NCBI GenBank assembly: GCA_963666825.2
Contig: OY763044.2
Span: 2,666,001 to 2,730,000, forward strand
Reading direction: 5' to 3'
DNA from: Saccharicrinis sp963666825
Lineage (GTDB): Bacteria > Bacteroidota > Bacteroidia > Bacteroidales > Marinilabiliaceae
Length of the DNA: 64,000 bases
Below, piece after piece: positions 26,842 to 35,652 of the stretch. How positions within the stretch are numbered: the stretch's first letter is position 1; every line of letters starts with the position of its first letter. Under the pieces are notes generated by a model. It saw nothing but the letters and a program-made list of their open reading frames with translations. It was not told the origin of the DNA and did not search any database. A program made the translations under genes and the position numbers.

Positions 26842-28026
26842 ATGCATAATCCTTTTGTCATAGAAGCAGAGAAAATATGTTACGCAAAGGCTGGTCAGTC
26901 TATTTGCGGCGATGCTGTGCTTTTCAGAAAGGCAAAAGAAGAAAAGAGATTTGTTGCGGTAATGTCTGATGGATTAGGAAGTGGTGCAAAGGCAAACATT
27001 TCTGCAACAATGACAAGTACAATGGCCATACAATTTACTATGGCTGGAGAACCAATTGAAAGAACGGCTGAGTTTATTACCAAAACATTACCGGAAGACT
27101 CTTTAAGGAAGGTTAGCTATTCAACTTTTTCAATTATTGATATCAACTACAGAGGTGAAGTAAATATTATTGAATATGACAATCCCCCTGTTTTGTTATT
27201 AAGAAATGGTGAATTTGTTGACATTCCTAAAAAACAAAAAACAATAAACCATTTACAAACCACTCGTAACAAGCTTTATCACTTTAATTTCAAGCTTGAA
27301 AAAGAAGATAGAATTATACTTGTAAGTGATGGTGTTACTCAGTGTGGTATGGGAAGTGATGAGATGCATTTTGGCTGGCAAGTATCAGGATTAAAAGATT
27401 ATATAAAATCAATTGTAAAAGAAAACCCTGGTATTTCAGCATCAAACCTATCTCAAAGCATAATAAAAAAAACAATTAGTATTGACAATGGAGCACTCAA
27501 AGACGATGCCTCATGCTGTGTATTGTATTACAGAAAGCCCAGAAAACTACTAATTGTTTCTGGACCTCCTTATCACAAATACAATGATGCTACTTTAGCA
27601 AATAGCATAAAACAGTTTCAGGGTAAAACAATCATATGCGGTGGAACCACAGCAAAAATTGTAGCGCGGGAATTAGATACTGAGGTTGAAATTGATCTGG
27701 AACACTATAAACCGGGATTACCTCCACAGGCTCAAATGAAAGGTGTTGATTTGGTAACTGAAGGTGTAATAACGTTAGCCAAAGTTTCTGAAGACATTCA
27801 AAATTACGACCCCAAAGCTCAGTTGCCGGAAGGAACATCGGGAAGAATCATTAAGATGATGCTTGATAGCGATGAAATAGAGTTCATTTCAGGCACAAGA
27901 ATTAACAATGCTCATCAGGATCCTAACCTCCCCGTTGAGCTGGAAATAAGAAGAAATGTAATAAAGAGAATAACTGAATTACTGGAAACAAAATTTTTAA
28001 AGAAGACTAATACAACATATCTATAA
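26842..28026 (+). CDS. SpoIIE/PP2C-type serine phosphatase with extra C-terminal domain
   Basis: A 394-residue protein beginning 2 bp after the HydS-like stop. The first ~230 residues are a PP2C-fold domain with the metal-binding residues visible: GDAV (Asp24), MSDGLGSG (Asp43) and KDDASC. The remaining ~160 residues (from about 235, LLIVSGPPYHKYND, then IICGGTTAKIVARELD) form an additional alpha/beta domain often attached to this hydrogenase-linked phosphatase but without known function. It probably dephosphorylates a regulator or anti-sigma-type antagonist in answer to the sensor. No such antagonist gene is in the window. A 110-bp gap separates it from the catalytic hydrogenase. Confidence 0.88.
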   Translation: MHNPFVIEAEKICYAKAGQSICGDAVLFRKAKEEKRFVAVMSDGLGSGAKANISATMTSTMAIQFTMAGEPIERTAEFITKTLPEDSLRKVSYSTFSIIDINYRGEVNIIEYDNPPVLLLRNGEFVDIPKKQKTINHLQTTRNKLYHFNFKLEKEDRIILVSDGVTQCGMGSDEMHFGWQVSGLKDYIKSIVKENPGISASNLSQSIIKKTISIDNGALKDDASCCVLYYRKPRKLLIVSGPPYHKYNDATLANSIKQFQGKTIICGGTTAKIVARELDTEVEIDLEHYKPGLPPQAQMKGVDLVTEGVITLAKVSEDIQNYDPKAQLPEGTSGRIIKMMLDSDEIEFISGTRINNAHQDPNLPVELEIRRNVIKRITELLETKFLKKTNTTYL

Positions 28027-28138
28027 TATATGATAAAATAGAACAAACAAAACAATGCTGATATAATCAGTACTAGGATTAAGGAAACGGAAACTATTAT
28101 AAAAACTATTTACAGAAAATAAAAAACTTAAATATACT

Positions 28139-29587
28139 ATGACCTATTTTAACAATGCGATTCAGACGAGGAGAGATTTATTAACGAGGATTCTAAAGCT
28201 ATTGAAAGAAGATCAGTTGTTTGATAAGATAGACAGGATTCCTCTTGAAATGAGACCTAAATCAAAAACTCCTATTCGTTGTTGTGTTCATAAAGATAGA
28301 GCAGTTATTAAATACAAAGCTATGGCAATGATGGGATTCTGTGTTGCTGATGAAGAGGATGAATTAACGCCATTAAAAACATATGCTGAAAAGTCTATTG
28401 AAATAAAAGGTATGCCTGAAGAACACCTTACTGTTATTGACGAAGCATGTAGCTCTTGTGTTCAGGTAAATTATACTGTTAGTAACCTTTGTCAGGGTTG
28501 TGAAGCAAGAGCATGTCAGGTTAACTGTCCCAGAGATGCGATCAGAGTATTAAATGGCAAAGCTATTATTGACCATCAGAAATGTATTAACTGCGGTTTG
28601 TGTCAAAAAGCATGTCCTTTCCATGCTATTGCTTATTTACCTGTACCTTGCGAAGAAGCTTGCCCGGTTAATGCCATCAAAAAGAACGAAAACGGTATTG
28701 AGGTAATCGACAAATCAAAATGTATCTACTGTGGTAAATGTATGACTGCTTGTCCATTTGGGGCTATCATGGAAAAATCACAAGTAATACAGCTTACATA
28801 CAATCTTAAACAAAAAGAAGAAATGGTAGCCATGGTTGCTCCTGCTATCTTTGGTCAGTTTAAGGCTAAACCTGAAAATTTATTGGGTGCTTTAAAAGAA
28901 ATTGGATTTACTCATGTTATTGAAGTTGCAGAAGGAGCCGATGTTACCGCTAAAAACGAAACTGAGGAATGGATTGAAAATGTTCAAAACGAAAATCCTT
29001 TCATGACTTCATCTTGTTGTCCTGCTCATACGCTTTTAAGCGAGAAACACATTAAAAAAATTCAACCTTTTGTATCACATACTAAGTCTCCGATGTATTA
29101 TACAGCAGAGATTGCTAAAGAACGTTTCCCTAATGCAAAGAGAGTATTTATAGGTCCTTGTTTGGCGAAGCGTAGTGAAGCAGAACATGCTAAAAATATT
29201 GATTACGTACTTACTTTTGAAGAATTAAGTGTAATCTTTTTAGCATACGACATTAAATTTCCGGAAACAGAGGAATTAAGTCTACAGTTAAATATTTCAA
29301 ATGAAGCCAGAGGTTTTGCATTAAGTGGTGGCGTTGCCAATGCTATTAAGCAAAGTATCCCTAATGGCTATGCATTTAAAGAGTTTTTAGTAGATGGACT
29401 TACCAAGAAAAACATTAAGCTACTTAAAGCATTTACAGCAAAACCACCCGAATATAACTTCATTGAAGTAATGGGCTGCGAAGGCGGATGTGTGAATGGC
29501 CCTGGAGCTGTATCTACCAGTAAAGCGAGTGCTGTAGCTTTAAAAAAGTTCCTAAGCGAACTGGAAACAATAGAAGTTGAAAAATAG
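28139..29587 (+). CDS. [FeFe] hydrogenase, group B-like
   Basis: A 482-residue protein. After ~100 residues with CCVHKDR comes a Cys-rich ferredoxin region (Cys 104,107,118,121,126,130; then CINCGLCQKACP and CIYCGKCMTACP). The H-cluster domain has L1 TSSCCP (290-295), keeping both cysteines needed for proton transfer and cluster binding, L2 GPCLAKRSE (339-347) and L3 EVMGCEGGCVNGPG. That pattern and the N-terminal layout fit the monomeric group B hydrogenases of anaerobes. It should interconvert H2 and protons with ferredoxin-type partners in the cytoplasm. A strong terminator follows. Maturation genes hydEFG are not in this window. Confidence 0.9.
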   Translation: MTYFNNAIQTRRDLLTRILKLLKEDQLFDKIDRIPLEMRPKSKTPIRCCVHKDRAVIKYKAMAMMGFCVADEEDELTPLKTYAEKSIEIKGMPEEHLTVIDEACSSCVQVNYTVSNLCQGCEARACQVNCPRDAIRVLNGKAIIDHQKCINCGLCQKACPFHAIAYLPVPCEEACPVNAIKKNENGIEVIDKSKCIYCGKCMTACPFGAIMEKSQVIQLTYNLKQKEEMVAMVAPAIFGQFKAKPENLLGALKEIGFTHVIEVAEGADVTAKNETEEWIENVQNENPFMTSSCCPAHTLLSEKHIKKIQPFVSHTKSPMYYTAEIAKERFPNAKRVFIGPCLAKRSEAEHAKNIDYVLTFEELSVIFLAYDIKFPETEELSLQLNISNEARGFALSGGVANAIKQSIPNGYAFKEFLVDGLTKKNIKLLKAFTAKPPEYNFIEVMGCEGGCVNGPGAVSTSKASAVALKKFLSELETIEVEK

Positions 29588-29620
29588 TATTTAAGTTTAT
29601 TGTTTTCTAAATACACTAGT

Positions 29621-29672
29621 TTCCTTCCCCCTATTGACATTTATATAATATGTCAATAAGGGGAAACTTTTT
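29621..29672 (+). terminator. Terminator of the hydrogenase operon
   Basis: A long hairpin pairing CCCCTATTGACAT with ATGTCAATAAGGGG (one bulge), loop TTATATA, then an ACTTTTTT tail. Confidence 0.85.
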
Positions 29673-29820
29673 TAAAGCCGATTTATAAATTTTAGTAATC
29701 AATATAGGTTCGACACATATACATAACTGTCTCTTTTATCCATCCAGAAAGCATTTTAATCAAACCTCATATCTATAAATATTCAATTTAGTTTATCTTT
29801 AGGCTATTAAACAATAACCT

Positions 29821-30870
29821 ATGAACAGATACTATATCTTAATTATATTACTATTCTCGTCAGTTATTATTAAAGCCCAAAATGAACCAAACTGGATAAA
29901 TACTTCATGGCGAACAACACAATATCCTAATAATACATTCTTAGTTGGTTACTCGGAAGATGTTAAGTCCTCTGATGAAACTATTGCAGAATCCTTACAA
30001 AGGATTAAAAATATGGCTATTGGTGACTTAGCTAAAAGCGTTGTATCTTCAATTAAAACAGTTTCTCAAAACTACGCGCAAAGTACTCTGTATGGCGATC
30101 AGGAAGAAATCAAAAAGACTTTTGAAACACAAACACAATCAGAATCTGATGCTCAAATCAATAATATCAAAGTAGAAACATTTCACAATAAAGAAACCAA
30201 TTTTATTTATGCTTTTGCTTTTGTAAACCGATATGAAGTAATTGGTTATTACAAAGCCAATATAAACATGAATATTCAGCAGATAGAAGGTTTTATTAAG
30301 ACTGCTAATGAACTAATTGCTATATCTGAAAAAACAAAGGCACAAGAGGAACTACAAAAAACGATTCCACTTTTTGCTAAAAATGAATACGCTCAAGGAT
30401 TATTAACTGCCGTTGATAAAAACATTGATGATTCGGGACTACAAATGAAAAAATCGGTGGAATTACGAAATACTGTAATCCAAAAACTGACAGAGCTTGA
30501 ACAGGGAATATATATTTATATTACCTGCGATGCTATTCTTTTTGATCATAATGACAAAACTCTGGAAAACAAAACAAAAGCAGGACTATCTGAAAATGGA
30601 TGTAGTTTTACTAATGATAGCAACCAAGCTGACTATATTATTAACATCAAAGCAAAAGCCCGTAAAAATATAGTTTACATGGATATTTATTCCAGTTATG
30701 TAGATGCTGAAATTACACTCACAAAAGTATTTAATCAAAAAATTGAATACGAAAATAAAATCACTAAAAAAGGAAACAGTATGAGCAATTATGAAGGGGC
30801 AGCCATCGATGCATTTGATGAATTAGCCACTATATTGGTCAAAGATTTACTTACGAGGATAAAAAAATAA
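29821..30870 (+). CDS. Exported LPP20-family protein
   Basis: A 349-residue protein with a signal peptide (IILLFSSVIIKAQ). The N-terminal half carries the LPP20-like layout: PNWINTSWRTT, FLVGYSEDVKSSDE, a helix AESLQRIKNMAIGDLAKSV and a strand ETNFIYAFAFVNRYEVIGYY. The C-terminal half (about 200-349) has strands like ADYIINIKAKARKNIVYMD and helix YEGAAIDAFDELATILV, resembling domains that accompany CsgG/LpoB proteins. A CsgG-like gene follows in the same direction. The function is unknown; an envelope role is inferred. A near -7 element (TATCTTTA, 29794-29801) precedes it. Confidence 0.7.
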   Translation: MNRYYILIILLFSSVIIKAQNEPNWINTSWRTTQYPNNTFLVGYSEDVKSSDETIAESLQRIKNMAIGDLAKSVVSSIKTVSQNYAQSTLYGDQEEIKKTFETQTQSESDAQINNIKVETFHNKETNFIYAFAFVNRYEVIGYYKANINMNIQQIEGFIKTANELIAISEKTKAQEELQKTIPLFAKNEYAQGLLTAVDKNIDDSGLQMKKSVELRNTVIQKLTELEQGIYIYITCDAILFDHNDKTLENKTKAGLSENGCSFTNDSNQADYIINIKAKARKNIVYMDIYSSYVDAEITLTKVFNQKIEYENKITKKGNSMSNYEGAAIDAFDELATILVKDLLTRIKK

Positions 30871-31008
30871 TTTATTTTTGTAATTCACTAAACTAATTAC
30901 ACAATAAAACAAGCCATCAATAAGCAATATTCATACAGAAGTTTGACTATTGGCTAGTTCTCCCGAAGATTCTCGACGAGCGACATGGCGAATTAAAACA
31001 AATTATTT

Positions 31009-31893
31009 ATGAAACATTTACTCCTAATCTTTTTATGCTTTCTTACAATTTCTGTATTTGCTCAGGATGATAAAAAAGTAGCAGTATTTAATCCTGATGG
31101 TGAAATTTCAGATGGAATTAAAAGTATTGTTCGTGAAGAAATTAGTAATGCCATTGTAAATACGCCTTTATATACAGTAGTAGAACGTACAATGATTGAA
31201 AAGGTACTTGCGGAAGCTCAGTTTCAAAGCAAAGGTCTGGTGGATGATTCACAGATAAGTGAATTAGGTAAAATGATGGGTGCCGATTTGGTTTGTTATG
31301 GCTCTGTAGTTCCATTAGGAAATAATTATTATATCTCCCTGAAAATGGTTGATGTTACCTCTGCAAAAGTGATCTTACAATCCACGGGATCAACCAAACA
31401 AGGTACTGATGACTTAATTCTTGTTAGTCAGCAAATTGCCAATAAGTTAGTTAAAAACAATAATTATACTCCACAACAAGTTGTTAAATCGACTACTGTA
31501 CAAAAACCTGCAGTGCAACAAGAAACAGCAGACGGTGATGTTTTACTTATTGCAATACGTCCTGACAAAAATTCAGAATTGGCAAAATCCATTATTGATA
31601 AGATTACCTTACGTTTCGGAGAAAAATTTAACATTAAGGTAGCAGATCAGGTTTCAAATGGCTCTGTAGCATATATTTGTGGTAAGTTCAGATCCAGATA
31701 TAAGAGTAAATATATTGCTCTGATTACCCTTAAAGAATCTAAAAGTGAGGTTTATTATATCGCCGAAACTTTAGATGCTGTATCCAAAAGAAGAATTGGA
31801 GCACCGGTAAAGGAAGCTTTAAAAACGAAAAAATTATCTTCAGCTGAGATTGTTGAAGAAATTGTTGGTCACTTTAACCATTTAATTAAATAG
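31009..31893 (+). CDS. CsgG/LpoB-like periplasmic protein
   Basis: A 294-residue protein with a signal peptide (LLIFLCFLTISVFAQ). The core resembles the CsgG/LpoB fold: KKVAVFNPDGEISDGIKSIVREEISNAI, TVVERTMIEKVLAEAQFQ, then MGADLVCYGSVVPLGNNYYISLKMVD. After a Thr/Gln-rich linker (about 160-180) comes a second small alpha/beta domain. Members help secretion (CsgG) or activate peptidoglycan synthases (LpoB); there is no lipobox Cys here. The 138-bp gap before it holds an exact -7 element, TATTTTTG at 30873-30880. The deacetylase gene follows 17 bp later. Confidence 0.75.
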   Translation: MKHLLLIFLCFLTISVFAQDDKKVAVFNPDGEISDGIKSIVREEISNAIVNTPLYTVVERTMIEKVLAEAQFQSKGLVDDSQISELGKMMGADLVCYGSVVPLGNNYYISLKMVDVTSAKVILQSTGSTKQGTDDLILVSQQIANKLVKNNNYTPQQVVKSTTVQKPAVQQETADGDVLLIAIRPDKNSELAKSIIDKITLRFGEKFNIKVADQVSNGSVAYICGKFRSRYKSKYIALITLKESKSEVYYIAETLDAVSKRRIGAPVKEALKTKKLSSAEIVEEIVGHFNHLIK

Positions 31894-31910
31894 ATACATT
31901 CCCTTATTCT

Positions 31911-32711
31911 ATGAAAAAAAATATTTGCGTTCTTTCACTTATTCTATTTATATCTTCAACATTAAGAGTAAGTGCTCAGGATAAAACACCCTGGAATGGT
32001 AAAAAATGTGCAGTAGTTCTTACATATGATGATGCATTAAATGTTCACTTAGATAATGTAATAACCAGTCTTGATACGTTCGATATCAAAGGAACCTTTT
32101 ATTTACAAGGTGAAGCGCCTGTTATTAGAGAAAGAATGGACGAATGGCGCTCTGCGGCTGAAAACGGACATGAATTAGGGAATCATTCACTAACTCATCC
32201 TTGTAATGGACAAGGTGAAGGTCGTTCATGGGTATCTGAAGAAAAAGATTTGAGTAGATATTCTGTTTACAGAGCCGTTAATGAAATCAGAATTACAAAT
32301 ACCTTACTTCAAGCTATTGATGGAAATACTGAGAGAACTTTTGCATACCCATGTGGTGATTCATTCATTGATACGATAAACTATTATACTCAGGTACAAG
32401 ATGAATTTGTTGGTGCAAGAGGAGTTAAAAGCGGAATGCAAAAAATAAAAGAGATTGATCTAAACGACATTAATTGCTATGCTATAAATGGAAACACTGC
32501 AGAATATATGATTAACCTTGTCAAAGAAGCATTAAAATCTAAAACTTTACTTGTTTTCTTGTTTCATGGTGTTGGTGGAGAACATAGTATCAATGTTTCT
32601 TTAGAAGCTCACCAACAATTAATTCACTATATAGCTCAACATCAAAATGAAATATGGAATGCACCATTGGTTGAGGTTGCAAGGTATATTAAAGAAAAAC
32701 AGACAAACTAA
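31911..32711 (+). CDS. Exported polysaccharide deacetylase (NodB-like, CE4)
   Basis: A 266-residue protein with a signal peptide (LILFISSTLRVSAQ). NodB motifs are in order: motif 1 LTYDDAL (Asp-Asp base and metal ligand), motif 2 GNHSLTHP (two His ligands), motif 3-like FAYPCGD and the closing LLVFLFHGVGG with its conserved His. Members remove N- or O-acetyl groups from polysaccharides in a metal-dependent reaction; peptidoglycan or an exopolysaccharide are possible substrates. It lies 17 bp after the CsgG/LpoB-like gene, so the two are probably co-transcribed, ending at a terminator. Confidence 0.88.
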   Translation: MKKNICVLSLILFISSTLRVSAQDKTPWNGKKCAVVLTYDDALNVHLDNVITSLDTFDIKGTFYLQGEAPVIRERMDEWRSAAENGHELGNHSLTHPCNGQGEGRSWVSEEKDLSRYSVYRAVNEIRITNTLLQAIDGNTERTFAYPCGDSFIDTINYYTQVQDEFVGARGVKSGMQKIKEIDLNDINCYAINGNTAEYMINLVKEALKSKTLLVFLFHGVGGEHSINVSLEAHQQLIHYIAQHQNEIWNAPLVEVARYIKEKQTN

Positions 32712-32733
32712 TTACAATCTATAATACAATATA

Positions 32734-32774
32734 ATAATGGGTGATTACTACAGTAGCAATCACCCATTATTATA
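32734..32774 (+). terminator. Terminator after the deacetylase gene
   Basis: A long stem pairing ATAATGGGTGATT with AATCACCCATTAT, with additional pairing towards the loop. The same hairpin could serve the convergent gene at 32833. Confidence 0.75.
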
Positions 32775-32832
32775 TTATCTAAATCTAATTTTCAATTTTA
32801 CTATTTCAATATTTAAAGTAAGTTATTGTGCT

Positions 32833-33420
32833 TTAGATGAAATGAATATTTATAGTTTGATATTCCCCCTCATCTAATATTCCATTTAAATTTCTGTCAC
32901 TAACTAACATTAGGTATAATTCGTTTACATCTAATTTATTGAGAGGAATTATTTCGCCATTCATTTTAATAGCATTCACATCGCTTTTTAGCCTTAGAAT
33001 GTTATCTTTTTCTGAGATCAGTTTAGCTCTTTGCTCTCCCTCCTTTTCATAAACGATATACTGATGTATTCCGTATTTTCCTTCATACAAAGAATAAAAT
33101 TCGTAAGGCCCTCTTACAGCACTTCCTGTTCCTGGTTTAAAAAATGGAATTTCAGAAATATATTTTCCTAATATTAGATATTCCAAATCTTCCTTATTTT
33201 TAGATATCGCAATTTGAGTAGCATAAAACCTCCGCCTTTCTAAATCACTCGCCAAAGAATTAAATTCAATTGAAAAGGCTTGCTTCTTAACAGTTATTTC
33301 TGACAGAGTCTTAGTAAGCTCAATAGTCTTTCCTCCTTGCAGTATGGTGCATTCAATATTATAATCTTTTGATGGGGAACAAAGCCCCATCAATCCAACC
33401 AGAAAATAGGTTAATATCAT
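32833..33420 (-). CDS. Hypothetical lipoprotein-like protein
   Basis: A 195-residue protein with a short hydrophobic N-terminus ending LVGLMGLCSPSKDY, a plausible lipobox. The rest is mixed alpha/beta and charged, ending LVSDRNLNGILDEGEYQTI, which has a calcium-loop-like D-N-N-G-D/E spacing (DRNLNGILDEGE). I recognise no family. It lies alone between two rightward units. The 310-bp gap after its start (33421-33730) contains the promoter element of the next gene and otherwise AT-rich sequence with nothing else visible. Confidence 0.55.
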   Translation of the reverse strand: MILTYFLVGLMGLCSPSKDYNIECTILQGGKTIELTKTLSEITVKKQAFSIEFNSLASDLERRRFYATQIAISKNKEDLEYLILGKYISEIPFFKPGTGSAVRGPYEFYSLYEGKYGIHQYIVYEKEGEQRAKLISEKDNILRLKSDVNAIKMNGEIIPLNKLDVNELYLMLVSDRNLNGILDEGEYQTINIHFI

Positions 33421-33675
33421 TATTAAAATATAGATTAATAAAATTAAAGGGGGGAATATGCTCTTCTATGCGAAACGAAGATAAAAAATATAGCTAATGT
33501 AAAAACCGTATGACAAGTGTAATTCCACCAACAATAACTATTCTTTGACTATAACATTAAAATTCATATTTAAACGGATAAAGTCAAAAGTTCACGAATT
33601 CAAATAAAGCATATACAAATTCAAAAATACTATATGCACAATCAAACCTCTTCAATTTTAAATTTAACTCATACC

Positions 33676-33683
33676 TATCTTTG
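33676..33683 (+). promoter_or_regulatory. Bacteroidota -7 element (TATCTTTG) before the pseudogene
   Basis: An exact TAnnTTTG 48 bases before the ATG at 33731. As no comparable element lies directly before 34187, it may now drive the intact paralogue. Confidence 0.5.
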
Positions 33684-33730
33684 GAAATAACATTACGAAT
33701 GAATAATTCAATTAATCTAATTAAATCACA

Positions 33731-34172
33731 ATGAAAGCACTAACTACTAAACTTTTAAAAAGTATTTTCTTTTCAGGTTATCTTTTTGCATTGACTGCAT
33801 TAACCTCATGTGATAAAGATCCCATAAGTATGCTACTGGAGGGTAGCGACGAAACTATTATTAAACCGGACACTGATGATTGTGTAGCTACCGATGATCC
33901 AATTGTACTTTCTGATGATGACTTTGTTATGACGTATATTACAGGTTCCGTTAATGAAGAATCTACGGTTTATTGTTTCAATAACAAAGGAGAAATATTA
34001 TAGAGAACCACGCTAAAAGAAACTCCAGAAGATCCTATTTATAGCAATGGACAGATTATATTAGCATGCCCGGAATATGTATATGCATCCTTCCAATACT
34101 AAAGGAATCTCTTCTAATGCACAATGGCCTTCTTACGGCGCAAATCTTGGAAATACCAGCTACTGTAAATAA
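33731..34172 (+). pseudogene. Decayed copy of the PQQ-like beta-propeller lipoprotein
   Basis: The first 90 codons encode a lipoprotein start (LFALTALTSCDKDP) that parallels the intact protein at 34187: PIVLSDDDFVM, NKKGEI-like FNNKGEIL. A TAG at 34001 replaces the Trp codon of GEIIW in the paralogue. Reading through gives PIYSNGQIILACPEYVYA, matching PIYHNGQLLFACANNLYA. Then, one frame shifted from about 34092, comes GISSNAQWPSYGANLGNTSY to a stop at 34170-34172, matching the paralogue's extreme C-terminus. About 290 codons of the middle are therefore missing, so this is an internally deleted, nonsense-bearing duplicate. Confidence 0.88.
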
Positions 34173-34186
34173 AAAACGTATAAAGA

Positions 34187-35446
34187 ATGAATAGAAATAA
34201 TATTTTAAACCTGTTAGGGGTATTATTTTTCAGTGTACTCCTGGCATCTTGCAATAAAGATGATTTAAAGGCTCTTATAACTGAAAGTAATGCAACTGTT
34301 ATAAAATTAAACACAAGCGATTACGTACCTTATGGTGTACCTATAGTCCTTGACAATGATGATTTCATTATGTTTTTTGGTTCAGATGTAGATTACAATA
34401 AAGTAATCGTTTATCGTTTTAATAAGAAAGGAGAAATAATATGGAGTACAAGTTTAAATGAGAAATCTGCACATCCGATATATCACAACGGACAATTACT
34501 TTTTGCGTGCGCCAATAATTTATATGCAATAGATGCTGCCAATGGTGATTTGAACTGGAACTACCAATTAACAAGTGAGGGTGTAGACATAACTAAAAAT
34601 ACATATAAACCATGTATCACTTCAGAAGGAAACATCGTTGTGTGTCGTGACGCATATCTCTACAATTATATGTCAACTGTGCCAGCAAAAATATTTTGTA
34701 TTTCACCTACTGGAAATAAAGTTTGGGAAAATATTTACAGTACTCAAGATGAGAATACAGAGCGCTATACTAAATTTTCTGCTCCAATAGCAACCTCTCA
34801 AGGACTATATAGTGTTTTACATACTTCAAATGGACTTAATGACAATGCCATTCTTATAAAGTTTAATTCATCTAATGGAGATGAAATGAAAAGTGTTGAA
34901 TTCATTGAATATTCTGGATGTCGATTACACTGCTCAAATAGTAATGGGGATATTTTCATTAGTGGTAATGATTATTTAAACAAGGAAACTTGCTTTTATT
35001 CCTTTAGTTCATCATTACAAGAAAACTGGAGTGTTTCATTCGGTGATAATTATGTGGCGAATAGAGCTGTAATTGACAATAATGGTAACATTTATATTGG
35101 TGTAATTGACGGCTACCTGCATAAGTTTTCATCTTCCGGAACTGAAATCTTCTCCTCAAATCTGGAAAGAATTTTTATTGGAGGCGAAATGCTTATTGCT
35201 AATGATGGCAATATTTACAAATGCCTTCAAAACCCTGAAAAAATTGATCCAATCACAGGAGAGTCTACTACTATTCCTTTAAATTCAATAGCAGTATCTG
35301 ACCTTTCAATGTTGAGTGATGGTACCATTATTTGCTCAGGAATGGATGAGATGTATTTGGTACCTACCTCTGCAAATGGAATTTCTTCAAATGCTCAGTG
35401 GCCATCATTTGGAGCCAATCCGGGGAATACGAGTTATAATAATTAA
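34187..35446 (+). CDS. PQQ-like beta-propeller repeat lipoprotein
   Basis: A 419-residue protein with a lipobox (FFSVLLASCNKD). The body repeats a propeller blade pattern with alternating W/Y-rich strands: EIIWSTSLNEKSAHPIYHNGQLLFACANNLYAIDAANGDLNW, NKVWENIYSTQ, NIYIGVIDGYLHKFSSSG. These are PQQ-like/outer-membrane-assembly-type repeats with one blade per ~40-50 residues. It is probably an outer-membrane or surface-facing binding protein; no enzyme activity is suggested. It lies 14 bp after a deleted duplicate of itself and ends in a strong terminator. Confidence 0.75.
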   Translation: MNRNNILNLLGVLFFSVLLASCNKDDLKALITESNATVIKLNTSDYVPYGVPIVLDNDDFIMFFGSDVDYNKVIVYRFNKKGEIIWSTSLNEKSAHPIYHNGQLLFACANNLYAIDAANGDLNWNYQLTSEGVDITKNTYKPCITSEGNIVVCRDAYLYNYMSTVPAKIFCISPTGNKVWENIYSTQDENTERYTKFSAPIATSQGLYSVLHTSNGLNDNAILIKFNSSNGDEMKSVEFIEYSGCRLHCSNSNGDIFISGNDYLNKETCFYSFSSSLQENWSVSFGDNYVANRAVIDNNGNIYIGVIDGYLHKFSSSGTEIFSSNLERIFIGGEMLIANDGNIYKCLQNPEKIDPITGESTTIPLNSIAVSDLSMLSDGTIICSGMDEMYLVPTSANGISSNAQWPSFGANPGNTSYNN

Positions 35447-35530
35447 CCAGTAATAATAACACTGGCAAAAGAAACTTACACTGTCGACACAATCTATTAA
35501 TAGACTTTTCATTAAGCTTTTGACCAAATA

Positions 35531-35592
35531 AAATGTGCATTTTTAATAGAATAATTAAGCTCTAATTAAAAATGCACTTTATCTTTTTTTTC
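35531..35592 (+). terminator. Terminator after the beta-propeller gene
   Basis: A long imperfect hairpin pairing GTGCATTTTTAAT(A)GA with TCTAATTAAAAATGCAC around a 10-nt loop, followed by a run of T after ATC. Confidence 0.75.
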
Positions 35593-35652
35593 TTAATAAT
35601 TGATTTTGATCTTTTCAAATCAGAACCTAAAATGAAGAATTTATATTATAAG

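Noticed and set aside
28027..28138. A second sigma-54 promoter before the group B hydrogenase gene
   Set aside because: No TGGCAC-type box and no GTTCA-N6-GAACACT site occur in this 110-bp gap; read-through from the operon promoter is more likely.
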